From Pohlia nutans (lineage: Eukaryota > Streptophyta > Bryopsida > Bryales > Mniaceae), in NCBI GenBank assembly GCA_022496805.1, contig CM040106.1, positions 5,766,001 through 5,830,000 of the forward strand: a DNA stretch of 64,000 bases, in the 5' to 3' direction. Below the pieces are notes generated by a model. That model ran no database searches. It had not been told where the DNA came from and saw only the letters and a list, made by a program, of their open reading frames with translations. The position numbers and the translations under genes are program-made. Positions 54,377 through 64,000 of this stretch are shown one piece after another. Numbering within the stretch: the first letter of the stretch is position 1; each line of letters begins with the position of its first letter.

Positions 54377-55295
54377 GGTCATGAGTTTTGATGATAACCC
54401 ATTTGAAGCATTGAAGTTTGACTAAAAGAGCTTGTTTTGTTTCACTAACTACATATACATATTGGTTTCACAGGGTCCACTTTTGAAAGAAGGCATTAGC
54501 AAGTACCCACTACCCAACAACCCTTCATTCACTGTGGCCCTTCGGACTAGAGTTTTTTTTCCTATGTACATACAGGTTGATGTATTCCAACTTAATTTCT
54601 TTGTGAATTTTGGTTTGCCCATGATAATGTGATATGAACTAGATTGTTCGAACGGGACATGCGTTTGATGCTCTCTAGGTTCAAATATATGATTTTGCCT
54701 TGATGATTGAAATCCAACGTCACATGTTATGTTGATCAATGACAAAAGGTGAAGAATCATAGACATTTAGCCAATTCATGCTTACACCACTTGATACTTA
54801 AGTCCAACCAAGTGTAAGAATAGATGACTTGTTATTAGTATAGGATCCACAATGAGGTGCCAAACAGTTTTAGTATCTTTCTTTTAGTGTAATCCGAAAC
54901 GTTGTTATGCAAGGAACTAGATTCATAGCTAATATGCTCGAAGGAAGTTAAGTGTAGAAAATCTTATATTACCTGCAATTTTGAGTACGTCCTTTGTGGA
55001 CACTCCGCCTGTTTAAATGTCTTTGTTCTCAAATATCACATACAATGTTCTTGATTGATTTAATTTCTTCGATATAAATTTCATTTTTGTTAATGTGATC
55101 AATTGAATTTATCTTTGAAATCCGAAATTCCTTTGTCCTTTAAGGGTTCAGCAATAAGGGTAGTGGCCAATACTAGTAGAGACCAAATTTCTTCAAGGAT
55201 ATTCCAGTAAACCAAAGTATGCCTATTTAAGATGATGCATGCATGGAAAAGGTTGAAAGTTTTATAGGTATATGGTCAGAACCAACAAGAATTTT
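54377..55295. other. AT-rich stretch before gypsy-C
   Basis: I see no gene. The last 30 bp (AACCAACAAGAATTTTTGTT) resemble the hairpin body of the CACTA-like MITE, so gypsy-C may have landed in a decayed copy. Confidence 0.4.
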
Positions 55296-56251
55296 TGTTA
55301 GTCTGGGTAATTATATGGAGATGACTGAGACCAGCCACACGCTAGCAAAGCTGCCTAATCAGGGAAGACAAGGGGTAGGACAGAGGTTACGTGATCAAGT
55401 TAAGCCTTGTCAGAGAGTAGTCTTGGATGTGTAAGTACTCCAGTTCCAAGACGTGCCTTAGTTCCCCCAGGGTAATATATATTTGTGTACACACATATAC
55501 GCTGGGTCACTTTAACATACGGTCTTGAACTACCTTGGCGTACTTGGGCTCCTTGGAAGTTAGACAAGGTCAGAGAAGAATACACTATTACTGAGGCAGT
55601 TAGTTGATTAAGTGGGAGCACTGAACCAAGTGAGAGTCAGTTCCTAGACGTCCTTGGTGCTCTTGGATAGTGCGTGTTTTGAAGACAAAAAAGCAGAGGG
55701 TAGGTGAGTTTGACTTTTGCACATGGAGACGGAGCTCAGAGCAAGGACAGTTTGGTACAAGGAGTAGTTAGAGAGCAGGGATACTCTTCCTAAGTACTTA
55801 CATTAGAATTAGCCAGACAGATAGAAGACATTGTATCCCAATCTTCCAAGTTAGATAGCAGCATAATGGGATTTGTAGTTGGGACACAACAGTAGAGACA
55901 AAGAATGCAAGAACATGCGTTTATTTCAAGGATGTAATAGTAGATTTGTACAATACAGAGGCTGAGTCTGCAGAACTATGTTAAACAAAGGATTTGAACC
56001 TATGCATTACATGAAAGCACAGCCATGGAGTCCATGTTTAACAAGGAGTATGCAAGGAGTGACTTCCAGGTGTAAAAACCCGAGCATAATAAAATACTCA
56101 TAAGTCCCAAAAACCAAGAAGTGTCTCATCTCTATCGTACAAATACTCTTATACTTAAGCCTGGTCCGCTATCTAAGTAAATCACTGCCAGTTCCACCGT
56201 TCTCCTATCTCTTTGTCATCCGTGGCGGGCGTATGTCTTGGTCTGGTAACA
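55296..56251 (-). repeat. gypsy-C 3' LTR
   Basis: 956 bp, TG...CA. On the minus strand its start contains an AGTATAAGAGT TATA-like element, fitting U3. A purine-rich CAAAGGAGGCC lies just upstream on the minus strand as a likely polypurine tract. Confidence 0.9.
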
Positions 56252-57049
56252 TTTTGGCCTCCTTTGCAGAGTGCAATTTGTCTCCAGATTGCTGTTTGTA
56301 GCGCGATCGGCGGGTTGCAGGTCGGCGGTCGGGGCGAGTCTCCTCACGTAGTACCTGTGTGTGGTGTCTTATAGGTGCTTGGTCACCGTAGAGAGCGGCT
56401 ATGGCTGCAGCAACGGCATGGTGCATTAGGTTATGCCTAGTTTTAGAGGTGTTGGCATGCTGATATTGGCCAAACACAGTCTTGCCTTATTTTTTGACTT
56501 CGTTCCTAAAGTTGAGCGTTGGCTGGTTGTGTTCCTTGTGGAAGGCCTGGAATTGGACAATGTACTGCGTAAGAAATGGCCCGGTGGGGCTCTATTAATC
56601 ACGCCTTCTACGGTGTCCACGCAGCTGGAGACAGAAATTATCATCTGGAAGAACACCCCTATTGATTTTTTCCCCTTGACCGGCCAACAATAAAACAGTA
56701 AGGTGCCTCCGCTGAATACTATTACAGTCATTCAAGAAGAAGATCTGACTCGGAGTACCACGCATTCTAGCAAACCATGGTTCGTTCATTATGGCCCCCA
56801 GAGCGTAAACATCGTACCTGCCGTACGTCCGGCTTTGGTTGGAAATCCTTGGCCGCCTCCTTGACATTGGGCTTTGGAGTGGCGCACTCAGCATTCCAAT
56901 TTGTGACTCCCGTGCCATCGCAGCTAAGAAACTAGTGCAGGTACCGCTGTGAGTACTGCACCAGCACGCCATCCACGACGCCCAAGGGATTTTCCTTGTC
57001 CTCACAACGATCTGCCATGGACTTCAAGAATGCCTTACAGCGTGCGATG

Positions 57050-58055
57050 TCAACGGTCCCCGTCAAACGCGTCCAATATCTGATAAGATTGGTGTGGGTC
57101 AGTTAGGCGCCATCGGGTTTTCGCTTCTATTCCTGCATCATGTGCGGAATGAAGATTGTATTGCGCTCGATACTGGCAACCATGGCGTCTAGGATTTCCG
57201 AGGATACTAGAAATCCAATTTCCGAGAAATGGGAGGTGTATCAAAAGAAAAGTGAAGATTTCTGAGAAGGGAGACAGGTAGAAGAGGGCTTGTAAACTTG
57301 GAATGAAATGGAATGAGAGAGACAGGGGAGCAAAAATGCAGAATGCGCAAGTGGCTGAGGGAGGTGAGAGCTGTAAATATAAGTCCTGAAGTTGAAGTTG
57401 TGGTGGTGGCGTAGGATGACATGAGGGCCAGGGGATGGTTTTGGCGACTGATATAGGCTTTTGAAATCCTAGCGTAGAATGTGGCGGCGTTGTTCTATTG
57501 ATGCATGGCTTATCATGGAAGTTGAGTGTCCAATTATCATGGCATTCATGGTGTCCATGGCACATACTGGGATTTATGTGATTAAGGGCTGCTTGGAGGC
57601 TGATTAGATCAATGATGTCGACTGTCTCATGTCCCTGATGTCCCAGATGTCCATGATATCCATGTATATAGCATGGCTCGCTTAGGATTACTTGGAAGTT
57701 CAAACTATTGTTGTTAATTTTCCAATGATTTCCATGACCTCCCTGTTGATTAGGCTCGTACACTTGGTCTGGGTAGTCTAGGAATACTTGGAGGTGGCTT
57801 ACGTGGAATTGAGGAAGGACTGTCCCCATGGCCTCCTGGTTGTCGATGGATTCCTTAAAGTCCTTGGAGTTTCCTTGGTTGTCAATGGTGTCCTTGGAGT
57901 CCTCGGAGTGTGCTTGTTGTGCTCTGATTTTTGCCTCGGCTGACAAGGTTTCATGTAGTTGTCCTAGACTCATGGTAGGAGATACGTCCGGGGATGCAGT
58001 GTGGTTGTGTTTGAGTTTTCGTGAATTGACAATTGTCGCTTGTTTGTCATAGTTG
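57050..58055 (-). pseudogene. gypsy-C Pol C-terminal tail and 3' interior
   Basis: An open frame of 307 codons (57973-57050) begins MSLGQLHETLSAEAKIRAQQ and turns into low-complexity Pro/Leu/His-rich sequence. It follows the integrase end (KFESIWHGPYRVQLVLP) near 58130. It may be an extended Pol tail. A further minus ORF at 56595-57005 is not recognised. Confidence 0.45.
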
Positions 58056-58282
58056 TCATTGTTTACCTAGAGCACAATATTGTTTGGTAGAACTAATTGG
58101 ACCCGATATGGCCCATGCCAGATAGATTCAAACTTGGTTTTCTTGATTTTGGATCTTTTGGACACTAGAGAACTTGGTCGCCTTTTTGGAATGTCCGCAC
58201 TAATTGAGAGGCTTCGAAGTATTTGGCACTAAGTTTTTGTTAGTTCGTAATATTCTTCATAGCGAATGCTCGGACTTCTTCT

Positions 58283-58516
58283 CACTACTAGAGAGTGCGT
58301 AAAAACCAAGACAAAACCAACACACATCTGTTGGAACCAACAGAGAATGGGTTTAACGTAGCACACATTTAGTCATCTGCACAGAACCAACAAGTTTTCT
58401 CTTGGAACCAACAAGTTCCTGTTGATTTTCCGGAATCAACTGTTCCTAACCCGCACAGAACCAACAGAATTTCTGTTGATTTTGTACGGGTTAGGAACCC
58501 CATTTCTCTAGTAGTG
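58283..58516 (+). mobile_element. CACTA-like MITE, full copy B
   Basis: 234 bp with the same 12-bp ends as copy A and a perfect 3-bp target duplication (TCT at 58280-58282 and 58517-58519). This is the size expected for the CACTA superfamily. Confidence 0.95.
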
Positions 58517-58792
58517 TCTAGATGATGGATATCTTGGATGCGGGTTGCTAACACCCTGTGTGGCGTATAATCTCTTGGTTGCATGGATTGGAACGTAGGA
58601 ACAATGTATTCCGTGGGTAATAGTGTTTTCTTTGTGGATAGTAAACCGTGCTAATTCTATGCTTGATGATGTGCTTTTCCATGAGATCCACGATCACTGA
58701 GTTAACAAAGTGCGTACCTTGATTCGAGACGATTTCTAGTGGACACCAAAAACGTGTGATGATGTTGTCGTATATGAATGTTGCTGTGACTA

Positions 58793-58838
58793 CACTACTA
58801 GAGAAATGGGGTTCCTTACCTACACAAAATCAACAGAG
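58793..58838 (-). mobile_element. CACTA-like MITE, end fragment D
   Basis: About 46 bp starting CACTACTAGAGAAATGGGGT, the right-hand end of the MITE in inverse orientation. It has replaced about a dozen codons of the integrase. Confidence 0.85.
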
Positions 58839-59578
58839 ACCAAGATATGTTTATAACCTTGGCGAGTTGCAGGTCGTATGAGACCCACAAAATCTAGTCC
58901 CCAACGGAGAAACAGTCCTAACAAAGGCGTTGACTTCAGGGGAACCTTGCCTTGGTACTGAAAATTCGTGGTAGGCACATGGCAAGCATGGCATTTCTTG
59001 ATGTAGGCATAGACGTCGTTATTGAGTGTAGGCCACCAATATTTTGCGAATAAAATCTTTTTAATCGTGGTGTCCGGGCCTTGGTGTCCTCCTACTGGGC
59101 CGTCATGGAGGTGGGTTATGATCCCTCGCTGTTCCTGGGTAGGTACACATTGTCAGGTTTCTTGCTCAAGGCCGCGGCGGTAAAGCTGTCCTTGGATGAC
59201 AATGTATGGCAAGGTGGTGCGTACAAAGCTAATTTTTGTGGTGCCTGTGAGGTCAGCAGAAACGTCACCTTTTTTTAAGGATAATATGAGTCGTCCAATC
59301 TTTGACTCCTTGGACATCCACGGTGGCAGCTTGGATGTATGGGTCTCTGTTAGGATGGTCATAACTAGTCTGGTAACAATGTTGGCATTCTTGGACATCT
59401 ACGGCGGCAGATTGGATGTATGGCTCATTGAATGAGTCGTCTATACCTTCCTTGGTGGTATTGGTGTCACTGGACAAGTATCAGTGACTATGTGCCGCTT
59501 ACCTAGGATGTATACTACCTCAAAGTCGTATAATAAAAGTATCATAATTTGCCTAGCTACTCTTCCTGTGACTAACGG

Positions 59579-60262
59579 TTAGTTCACCAAATATGAAAGA
59601 CTATGATGGTCAACCATGAAACGAAACTTATTCCCTAAGAAATAGTGGCGGAATTTTTTAACAACATAAATCATTGCCAGGGCTTCCCTTTTTGTCGTGG
59701 AGGAGTTTCGTTCTGCCAAGTTTAATAGACGCGTTGCGTATGCCACGGGTTGGTCATGTTTTCCATCAACATTCTGAGTCAATATGACTCCCACGACAAT
59801 ATTTGGAGGCATCCGTGTGTACATGGAATCGCTTGGACCAATCAGGGGCAATGAGTATGGGTGCATTGGAGTATGCTAACTTGATTTAATCCAAGGCGTC
59901 TTGGGCCGCGGGCGTCCAATCTTGGGAGTAGGTATACTTGGCATGGTTCAACGCAGTGATGGGCGCGGTGATGTGTGCCAGTTTCTCGACGTAAATACTG
60001 TTGAAATGGGATAGACCAAAGAGGCATTGTACACCCTTCTGGTCCTTTGGAGGTGTGATGTCCAAGATATCCTTGATTTTTGCTGGGTCAGGTACCTTGC
60101 CATATTTGCAAACTATATATTCAAGGATGACCCTTGCAAAGAAGAGAAACATGCATTTATCGGCATTGAGGCTGACACCGTTGGTCGGCAGGCATGGAAT
60201 ATTTGTCTCAGGTGAGTTACGTGATCCTTCCTTCGTCCATACACAGTTCCATCATCCAAATA
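59579..60262 (-). pseudogene. gypsy-C reverse transcriptase palm end and RNase H
   Basis: The catalytic YLDD of the reverse transcriptase is at 60251-60262, one frame off from the preceding ORF. It is followed by ILEYIVCKYGKVPDP and the connection region. RNase H is at 59866-59579 (VVGVILTQNVDGKHDQPVAYATRLL, SSTTKREALAMIYVVKKFRHYFLG, FMVDHHSL). Several frame breaks. Confidence 0.85.
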
Positions 60263-61084
60263 AATTCAGAAGAACTGTTTCAAGTATGGCCGAAAAATTA
60301 ACTCCATCACTCGTTGGAACGTAATGGGTGCGTTCTTGGCTCCAAATAACATTCTCTCAAACTGGTACGGCCTCCACTCTGTTGAAAAAGCTGTTTTGTT
60401 TTTGTCTTGTTCTGCTATGGCTACTTGGTAGTATCCAAAGAAATAGTCTAGGAATGAATACATCTCATGGCCAGCAACTTCGTCTATGATTTCTTCCATA
60501 TATGGCAATCGAAAATGGTCTGTCTTGGTAGCCGCATTAAGTTTGCGAAAATCAACACAAATACGTAGTGCTCCATTCTTTTTGGGAATGATCACCATCG
60601 GGGACAACCAAGGAACCGAGTCTACCGGTGATATGAATTTGGCCTGCAATAGCTTGTCCAATTCTGCCTTGACCCTCGTCACATAATTTAGATTCATTCT
60701 GTAGCGCCTCTGTTGCACAGGGGTGGCATTTGGTACCAGGTCAATGGTATGTTCAGCCAAGGTCCATGATATACCTTTGAGGTCCTCGTGACTCCATGCA
60801 AAGATGTCGTGGTATTCATGGAACAAGGCTATAGCAGCTTGTTTAATGGGATTAGGAGCATCCGCGTTAATCTTGATAAATTTGGGATTGTTTGTTGTTC
60901 CAAGATTCACCAATTCCACTCTATCCTTGGCGCAATGGGACCAGCCATTCACTACTTTTTGAAGAGAGAGTGATGCTGGAGTGGTGTTGACATTAACGGA
61001 TTCGCAGACTTCCTTGGAAAATCGTGGCGGAAGGTCCATCTTCTCTGGATAAGTAACCACAGTGGCCAAGTGAATTTCCACCAA
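60263..61084 (-). pseudogene. gypsy-C reverse transcriptase, fingers and palm
   Basis: A 272-codon frame with DLVPNATPVQQRRYRMN, LLQAKFISPVDSVPWLSPMV, KKNGALRICVDFRKLN, MYSFLDYFFGYYQVAI and FGAKNAPITFQRVM. The usual D in FSGYHQ-like form is kept (LDYFFGYYQ). The frame ends just before the YLDD motif because of a frameshift. Confidence 0.92.
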
Positions 61085-61123
61085 AGGTATCAGTCCTGGG
61101 TTGGCATGGAAAAGGAGAGCCTC

Positions 61124-61750
61124 CTATTCTTGGGAAAGGCCCTTCACCCAATTGGTCCCTGCCGAGTGGCGAATTTGATTGGCTTTAGCACGCGTTACGC
61201 ATCCATCAACAGGGATAACCATGGTTTTACCTTGGCGGTGTATGCGAATCAGGTTGCGTGACCAATCATGTATAGCGTTCATGTCTTGGAGCCATGGTCG
61301 TCCAAGTATCACTAGAAAATTACTAATGTCAGGCATGTCAATGATAACAAAAGTGGCCCACGTGGACACTCCATGTGTGGTAATGGCTATGATGGCAAAT
61401 ATTCCCAAAGGGGTCACAAGGTCGTCATAAGCCATTCGGAGTATAAACTTGGTGGTTTTTGGAGGGGGTAATCCCAAGTGTTTTTGTAAATGAATGCTCA
61501 TCACGTTGACACCTGAACCGCCGTCCATCAATACATTGGTTAGCTCATGTTTTCCTCGTTGCAAATGTATCATCGCGGCATCAGGGTCGAGCGTGGTGGC
61601 ATTGACTTCAATGACTGCACGGTCTGACGTAGTGTTAGTCATAGTGGCCCGTTGCAGATATTGTTGCAATTTAGGGCTTAATTTCAACAACTTGGATAAA
61701 GTTATAGTGACGTTTGTCTCGTCTAGTATCTGTTGTATTCCTGGGTCCAC
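61124..61750 (-). pseudogene. gypsy-C aspartic protease region
   Basis: A 208-codon frame. VLMDGGSGVNVMS at about 61540-61500 is the active-site loop, with an extra Gly where DSG or DTG is usual. FLVILGRPWLQDMNAI follows near 61290. The protease would cut Gag-Pol. It is separated from the RT frame by a break at 61124. Confidence 0.85.
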
Positions 61751-61948
61751 CGTGGAAATTTCCAGTCCCTTTTGTAGGTCCGTCCTTATATTGTGGAGTC
61801 TCGTCCAATGATTTGTTGAAAAAACTTCCGATGTTCTACCACGTGTTATGCCGGGGTAGACTTGGATCGTGTGGTTACCGCGGCAGTGCTAATGATAGAG
61901 ACATTCGTCTCAGTTCCATGGACTTCAGTGACTGTTACTACACCCCTT

Positions 61949-62254
61949 CTATTTGGTGCTAGGGATTTTTTGGTTGTCCATGGAAGGAGGTGCAGGTCGG
62001 CTGGGATCCGCAAGTGAATTTGTCTCTGCCCATCGTTGCCTCAGTATTGGGCACTGACTCCTTCTATGAAGTAATGATCCACATTCCCAAAAGGCATCAT
62101 TTCTCCCTAGTTGGAAAACATCAACATTAATTTCCTCGGCATAAATGGCAGCAGTGGTGGTTCTTCGTCGCCGGTTAACTTCAGGGCGACAGTTGCCTGT
62201 TGCAAACCAACATTGCCTATTACGGCCCTTCCCACACGTTCCACAAGGCACTGG
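61949..62254 (-). pseudogene. gypsy-C Gag zinc-knuckle remnant
   Basis: Only the end of Gag survives. A Cys/His cluster, W-E-C-G-SLL-H-RRSQ-C, lies near 62085, with a second Cys-rich stretch (CGTCGKGRNRQC) near 62230. The coding sequence runs directly into the 5' LTR, so primer site, leader and capsid are deleted. Confidence 0.65.
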
Positions 62255-63210
62255 TGCTGGTCTGGGTAATTGTATGGAGATGACTGAGACCAGCCACACG
62301 CCAGCAGAGCTGCCTAATCAGGGAAGACAAGGGGTAGGACAGAGGTTACGTGATCAAGTTAAGCCTTGTCAGAGAGTAGTCTTGGATGTGTAAGTACTCC
62401 AGTTCCAAGACGTGCCTTAGTTCCCCCAGGGTAATATATATTTGTGTACACACATATACGCTCGGTCACTTTTACATACGATCTTGAACTACCTTGGCAT
62501 ACTTGGGCTCCTTGGAAGTTAGACAAGGACAGAGAAGAATACACTATTACTGAGGCAGTTAGTTGATTAAGTGGGAGCACTGAACCAAGTGAGAGTCAGT
62601 TCCTAGACGTCCTTGGTGTTCTTGGATAGTGCGTGTTTTAAAGATAGAAAGGCAGAGGGTAGGTGAGTTTGACTTTTGCACATGGAGACGGATCTCAGAG
62701 CAAGGACAGCTTGGTACAAGGAGTAGTTAGAAAGTAGGAATACTCTTCCTAAGTACTTACATTAGAGTTAGCCAGACAGATAGAAGACATGGTATCCCAG
62801 TCTTCCAGGTTAGATAGAAGCAGAATAGAATCAGTAGTTGGGACGAAGCAGTAGAGACAGAGAATGCAAGAACATGCGTTTATTTCAAGGATGTAATAGT
62901 AGATTTGTACAATACAGAGGCTGAGTCCGCAAAATTATGTTAAACAAAAGATTTGAACCCATGCATTATATGAAAGCACAACCATGGAGTCCATGTTTAA
63001 CAAGGAGTATGCAAGGAGTGACTTCCTGGTGTAAAAACCTGAGCATAATAAAATACTCATAAGTCCCAAAAACCAAGAAGTGTCTCATCTCTATCCTACA
63101 ACTACTCTTATACTTAAGCCTGGTCCGCTATCTAAGTTAATCACTGCCAGTTCTACCAATCTCCTATCTCCTTGTCCTCCGTGGCGGCCGTGTGTCTTTA
63201 TTCGGTAACA
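62255..63210 (-). repeat. gypsy-C 5' LTR
   Basis: 956 bp, collinear with 55296-56251 and roughly 95 per cent identical by eye. Its outer end (63210) reads GGTAACA. The first bases at the inner end are TGCTGG instead of TGTTAG. Confidence 0.9.
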
Positions 63211-63594
63211 GACTACAACAAGTATGACAAGCATCACAAACAAGACCAAGAACACATTGATCATGTGTGGTCCCCAAGAATGTGGACTCGGGCCTCATGC
63301 CACTCTCACAATCAAGCCCCTTGATTAATTTTTTTATCCGTAACAAGCAAGAGTACAAAGAACACCACGATGGGGAAGGCTATAATAAGAATCACATGGA
63401 CCAACTGCATGGGGACGAGCATGACTGGCACCATGACCATGACTAGCACAACCAATATGATGAACACAACACAATTTACGAGTTTGACGACAATTACTTT
63501 GATCAAGTGGGATCTCCAAGTTTGTGGTCTCGGGCCTAATACTACACCTACGGCCAAGTTCCTTGGTAAAATTGGAGCACGATGGGTGGGGCCA
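63211..63594. other. spacer with a diverged duplication
   Basis: Two similar segments (63220-63310 and 63345-63540) share GATCA(T/A)GTG...CCAAG...GTGG(A/T)CTCGGGCCT. No gene is recognised. Confidence 0.4.
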
Positions 63595-64000
63595 ACTTTT
63601 AGTCTGGGTGATTACATGGAGATTACTGAGACCGGAAACTGTTCATAAGAATTGTCTAACCAAGGAAGGTAAGGCAAGTGAATAGCAACAAAGAGCGTGG
63701 AAGAAATAAAATCGTCTTGGGATTGCCGGTCGTGTATGGGCTGGGTTTTGGTGACAAGCATAACTCAAAACCCCCAAGGCTCCTAATGGTTCATTATAAT
63801 ATTCAATATAATTGGTCACCTTTATGATACGGTCCTTAGTCGTCCTTGGATACACTGGACTTGGGAGTTGAGGTAGAAAGACTTAAGAATGCGCGATTTA
63901 GTATAGACTCGCTAGCTGACCTTGGGTTCTTGATGACACACCCTTGGTCGTCCTTGGTGACACTGGACTTAGGAGTTGAGGACAGAGAGAAAGATGGTAA
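63595..64000 (-). repeat. diverged gypsy-C-type LTR, cut by the window edge
   Basis: Starts TTTAGTCTGGGTGATTACAT and continues with GGAGATTACTGAGACC, close to the LTR start at 55296. It then diverges, keeping CACTGGACTT(G/A)GGAGTTGAGG-type blocks to the edge. Confidence 0.6.

Larger units (their letters stand above)
58060..59175 (-). pseudogene. gypsy-C integrase, split by two MITEs
   Basis: The HHCC zinc part (ITHLHDGPVGGHQG...KKCHACH) lies at about 59120-58980. The first catalytic Asp is in WGLDFVG (about 58890), and the frame breaks at SVDFV where MITE copy D sits. It resumes as FIYDNIITRF..PLEIVSNQGTHFVNS (about 58780-58690) and KHRISTVYYPQ, where the third acidic residue region is lost. 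MITE copy B sits in the C-terminal part before KFESIWHGPYRV (about 58130). Integrase would insert the DNA copy; this one is dead. Confidence 0.85.
55296..63210 (-). mobile_element. gypsy-C: Ty3/gypsy retrotransposon, decayed
   Basis: Two 956-bp direct repeats, 55296-56251 (3' LTR) and 62255-63210 (5' LTR), enclose a minus-strand gag-protease-RT-RNase H-integrase order. The LTR ends are TGTTAG...TAACA. The primer site and start of gag are missing next to the 5' LTR, and no matching target duplication flanks the pair (ATTTT versus GACTA), so the copy is rearranged. The same LTR occurs alone at 18796. Confidence 0.9.

Noticed and set aside
55291..56255. Reading 55296-56251 as a solo LTR with a TTTT duplication
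   Set aside because: The flanking T runs match only by low complexity. An equal-length direct copy at 62255 with gypsy genes between explains it better as the 3' LTR of gypsy-C.

Overview
The window looks like nuclear DNA from a plant, most likely a non-seed land plant or a close streptophyte alga. The evidence is GT-AG introns, short interstitial TTTAGGG runs, Ty3/gypsy elements whose gag and pol resemble those I associate with mosses and their relatives, a MULE with a SWIM zinc finger, and CACTA-type MITEs. The species call is inference. I see no convincing intact cellular gene, rRNA operon, organelle gene or CRISPR array. Almost everything recognisable is mobile DNA in several nested layers, and only one element looks intact and young.

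Layout. At 351-1530 (- strand) is a decayed Ty3/gypsy reverse transcriptase ('gypsy-B'). A repeat of about 0.7 kb at 1564-2275 has a diverged, collinear, inverted counterpart at 41695-42375. I read these as the terminal inverted repeats (TIRs) of one very large (about 41 kb) and now dead DNA element. Inside it, two gene systems point outwards. To the left (- strand, 18499 to 3705) is a pseudogene for a large protein with a ParB/sulfiredoxin-like NGQHS region, four 235-bp internal repeats and a coiled coil. To the right (+ strand, 27194-31198, plus a fragment at 40772) is a DUF7869-like transposase-type gene with a coiled-coil, RING-H2 and basic tail. Both arms carry copies of a 20-24 bp palindrome centred on GGTCAATTGAC. 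The right arm also holds a second DDE-like transposase pseudogene (- strand, 39502-35809) and several minisatellites.

Insertions into that body are: an apparently intact Ty3/gypsy element ('gypsy-A', 7396-16422, near-identical 1335-bp LTRs, 4-bp TSD) sitting in a coding exon of the ParB-like pseudogene; a solo LTR (18796-19732) with a perfect 5-bp TSD; a 234-bp CACTA-like MITE (26116-26349); and foldback or tandem-repeat DNA at 21.4-23.4 and 32.6-33.5 kb.

Right of 42.4 kb the gypsy-B gag resumes (42399-42842 and 51061-52574). It is split by an 8.2-kb MULE (42856-51047) with matching TIRs and a 13-bp direct repeat of target sequence. The MULE carries a decayed transposase, a convergent acidic ORF and an array of ten imperfect palindromes. 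At 53308-54376 is a short spliced gene remnant. From 55296 to 63210 is a third Ty3/gypsy element ('gypsy-C', - strand, 956-bp LTRs) that has lost its gag start and carries two CACTA-like MITE insertions. The solo LTR at 18.8 kb belongs to this same family. The edge from about 63.6 kb holds a diverged LTR of the same kind.

The older coding relics stay alignable in one frame over long stretches but are broken by in-frame stops. Many of these can be explained by C-to-T change in CAG or CGA codons, as expected from long-term cytosine methylation of silenced transposons.
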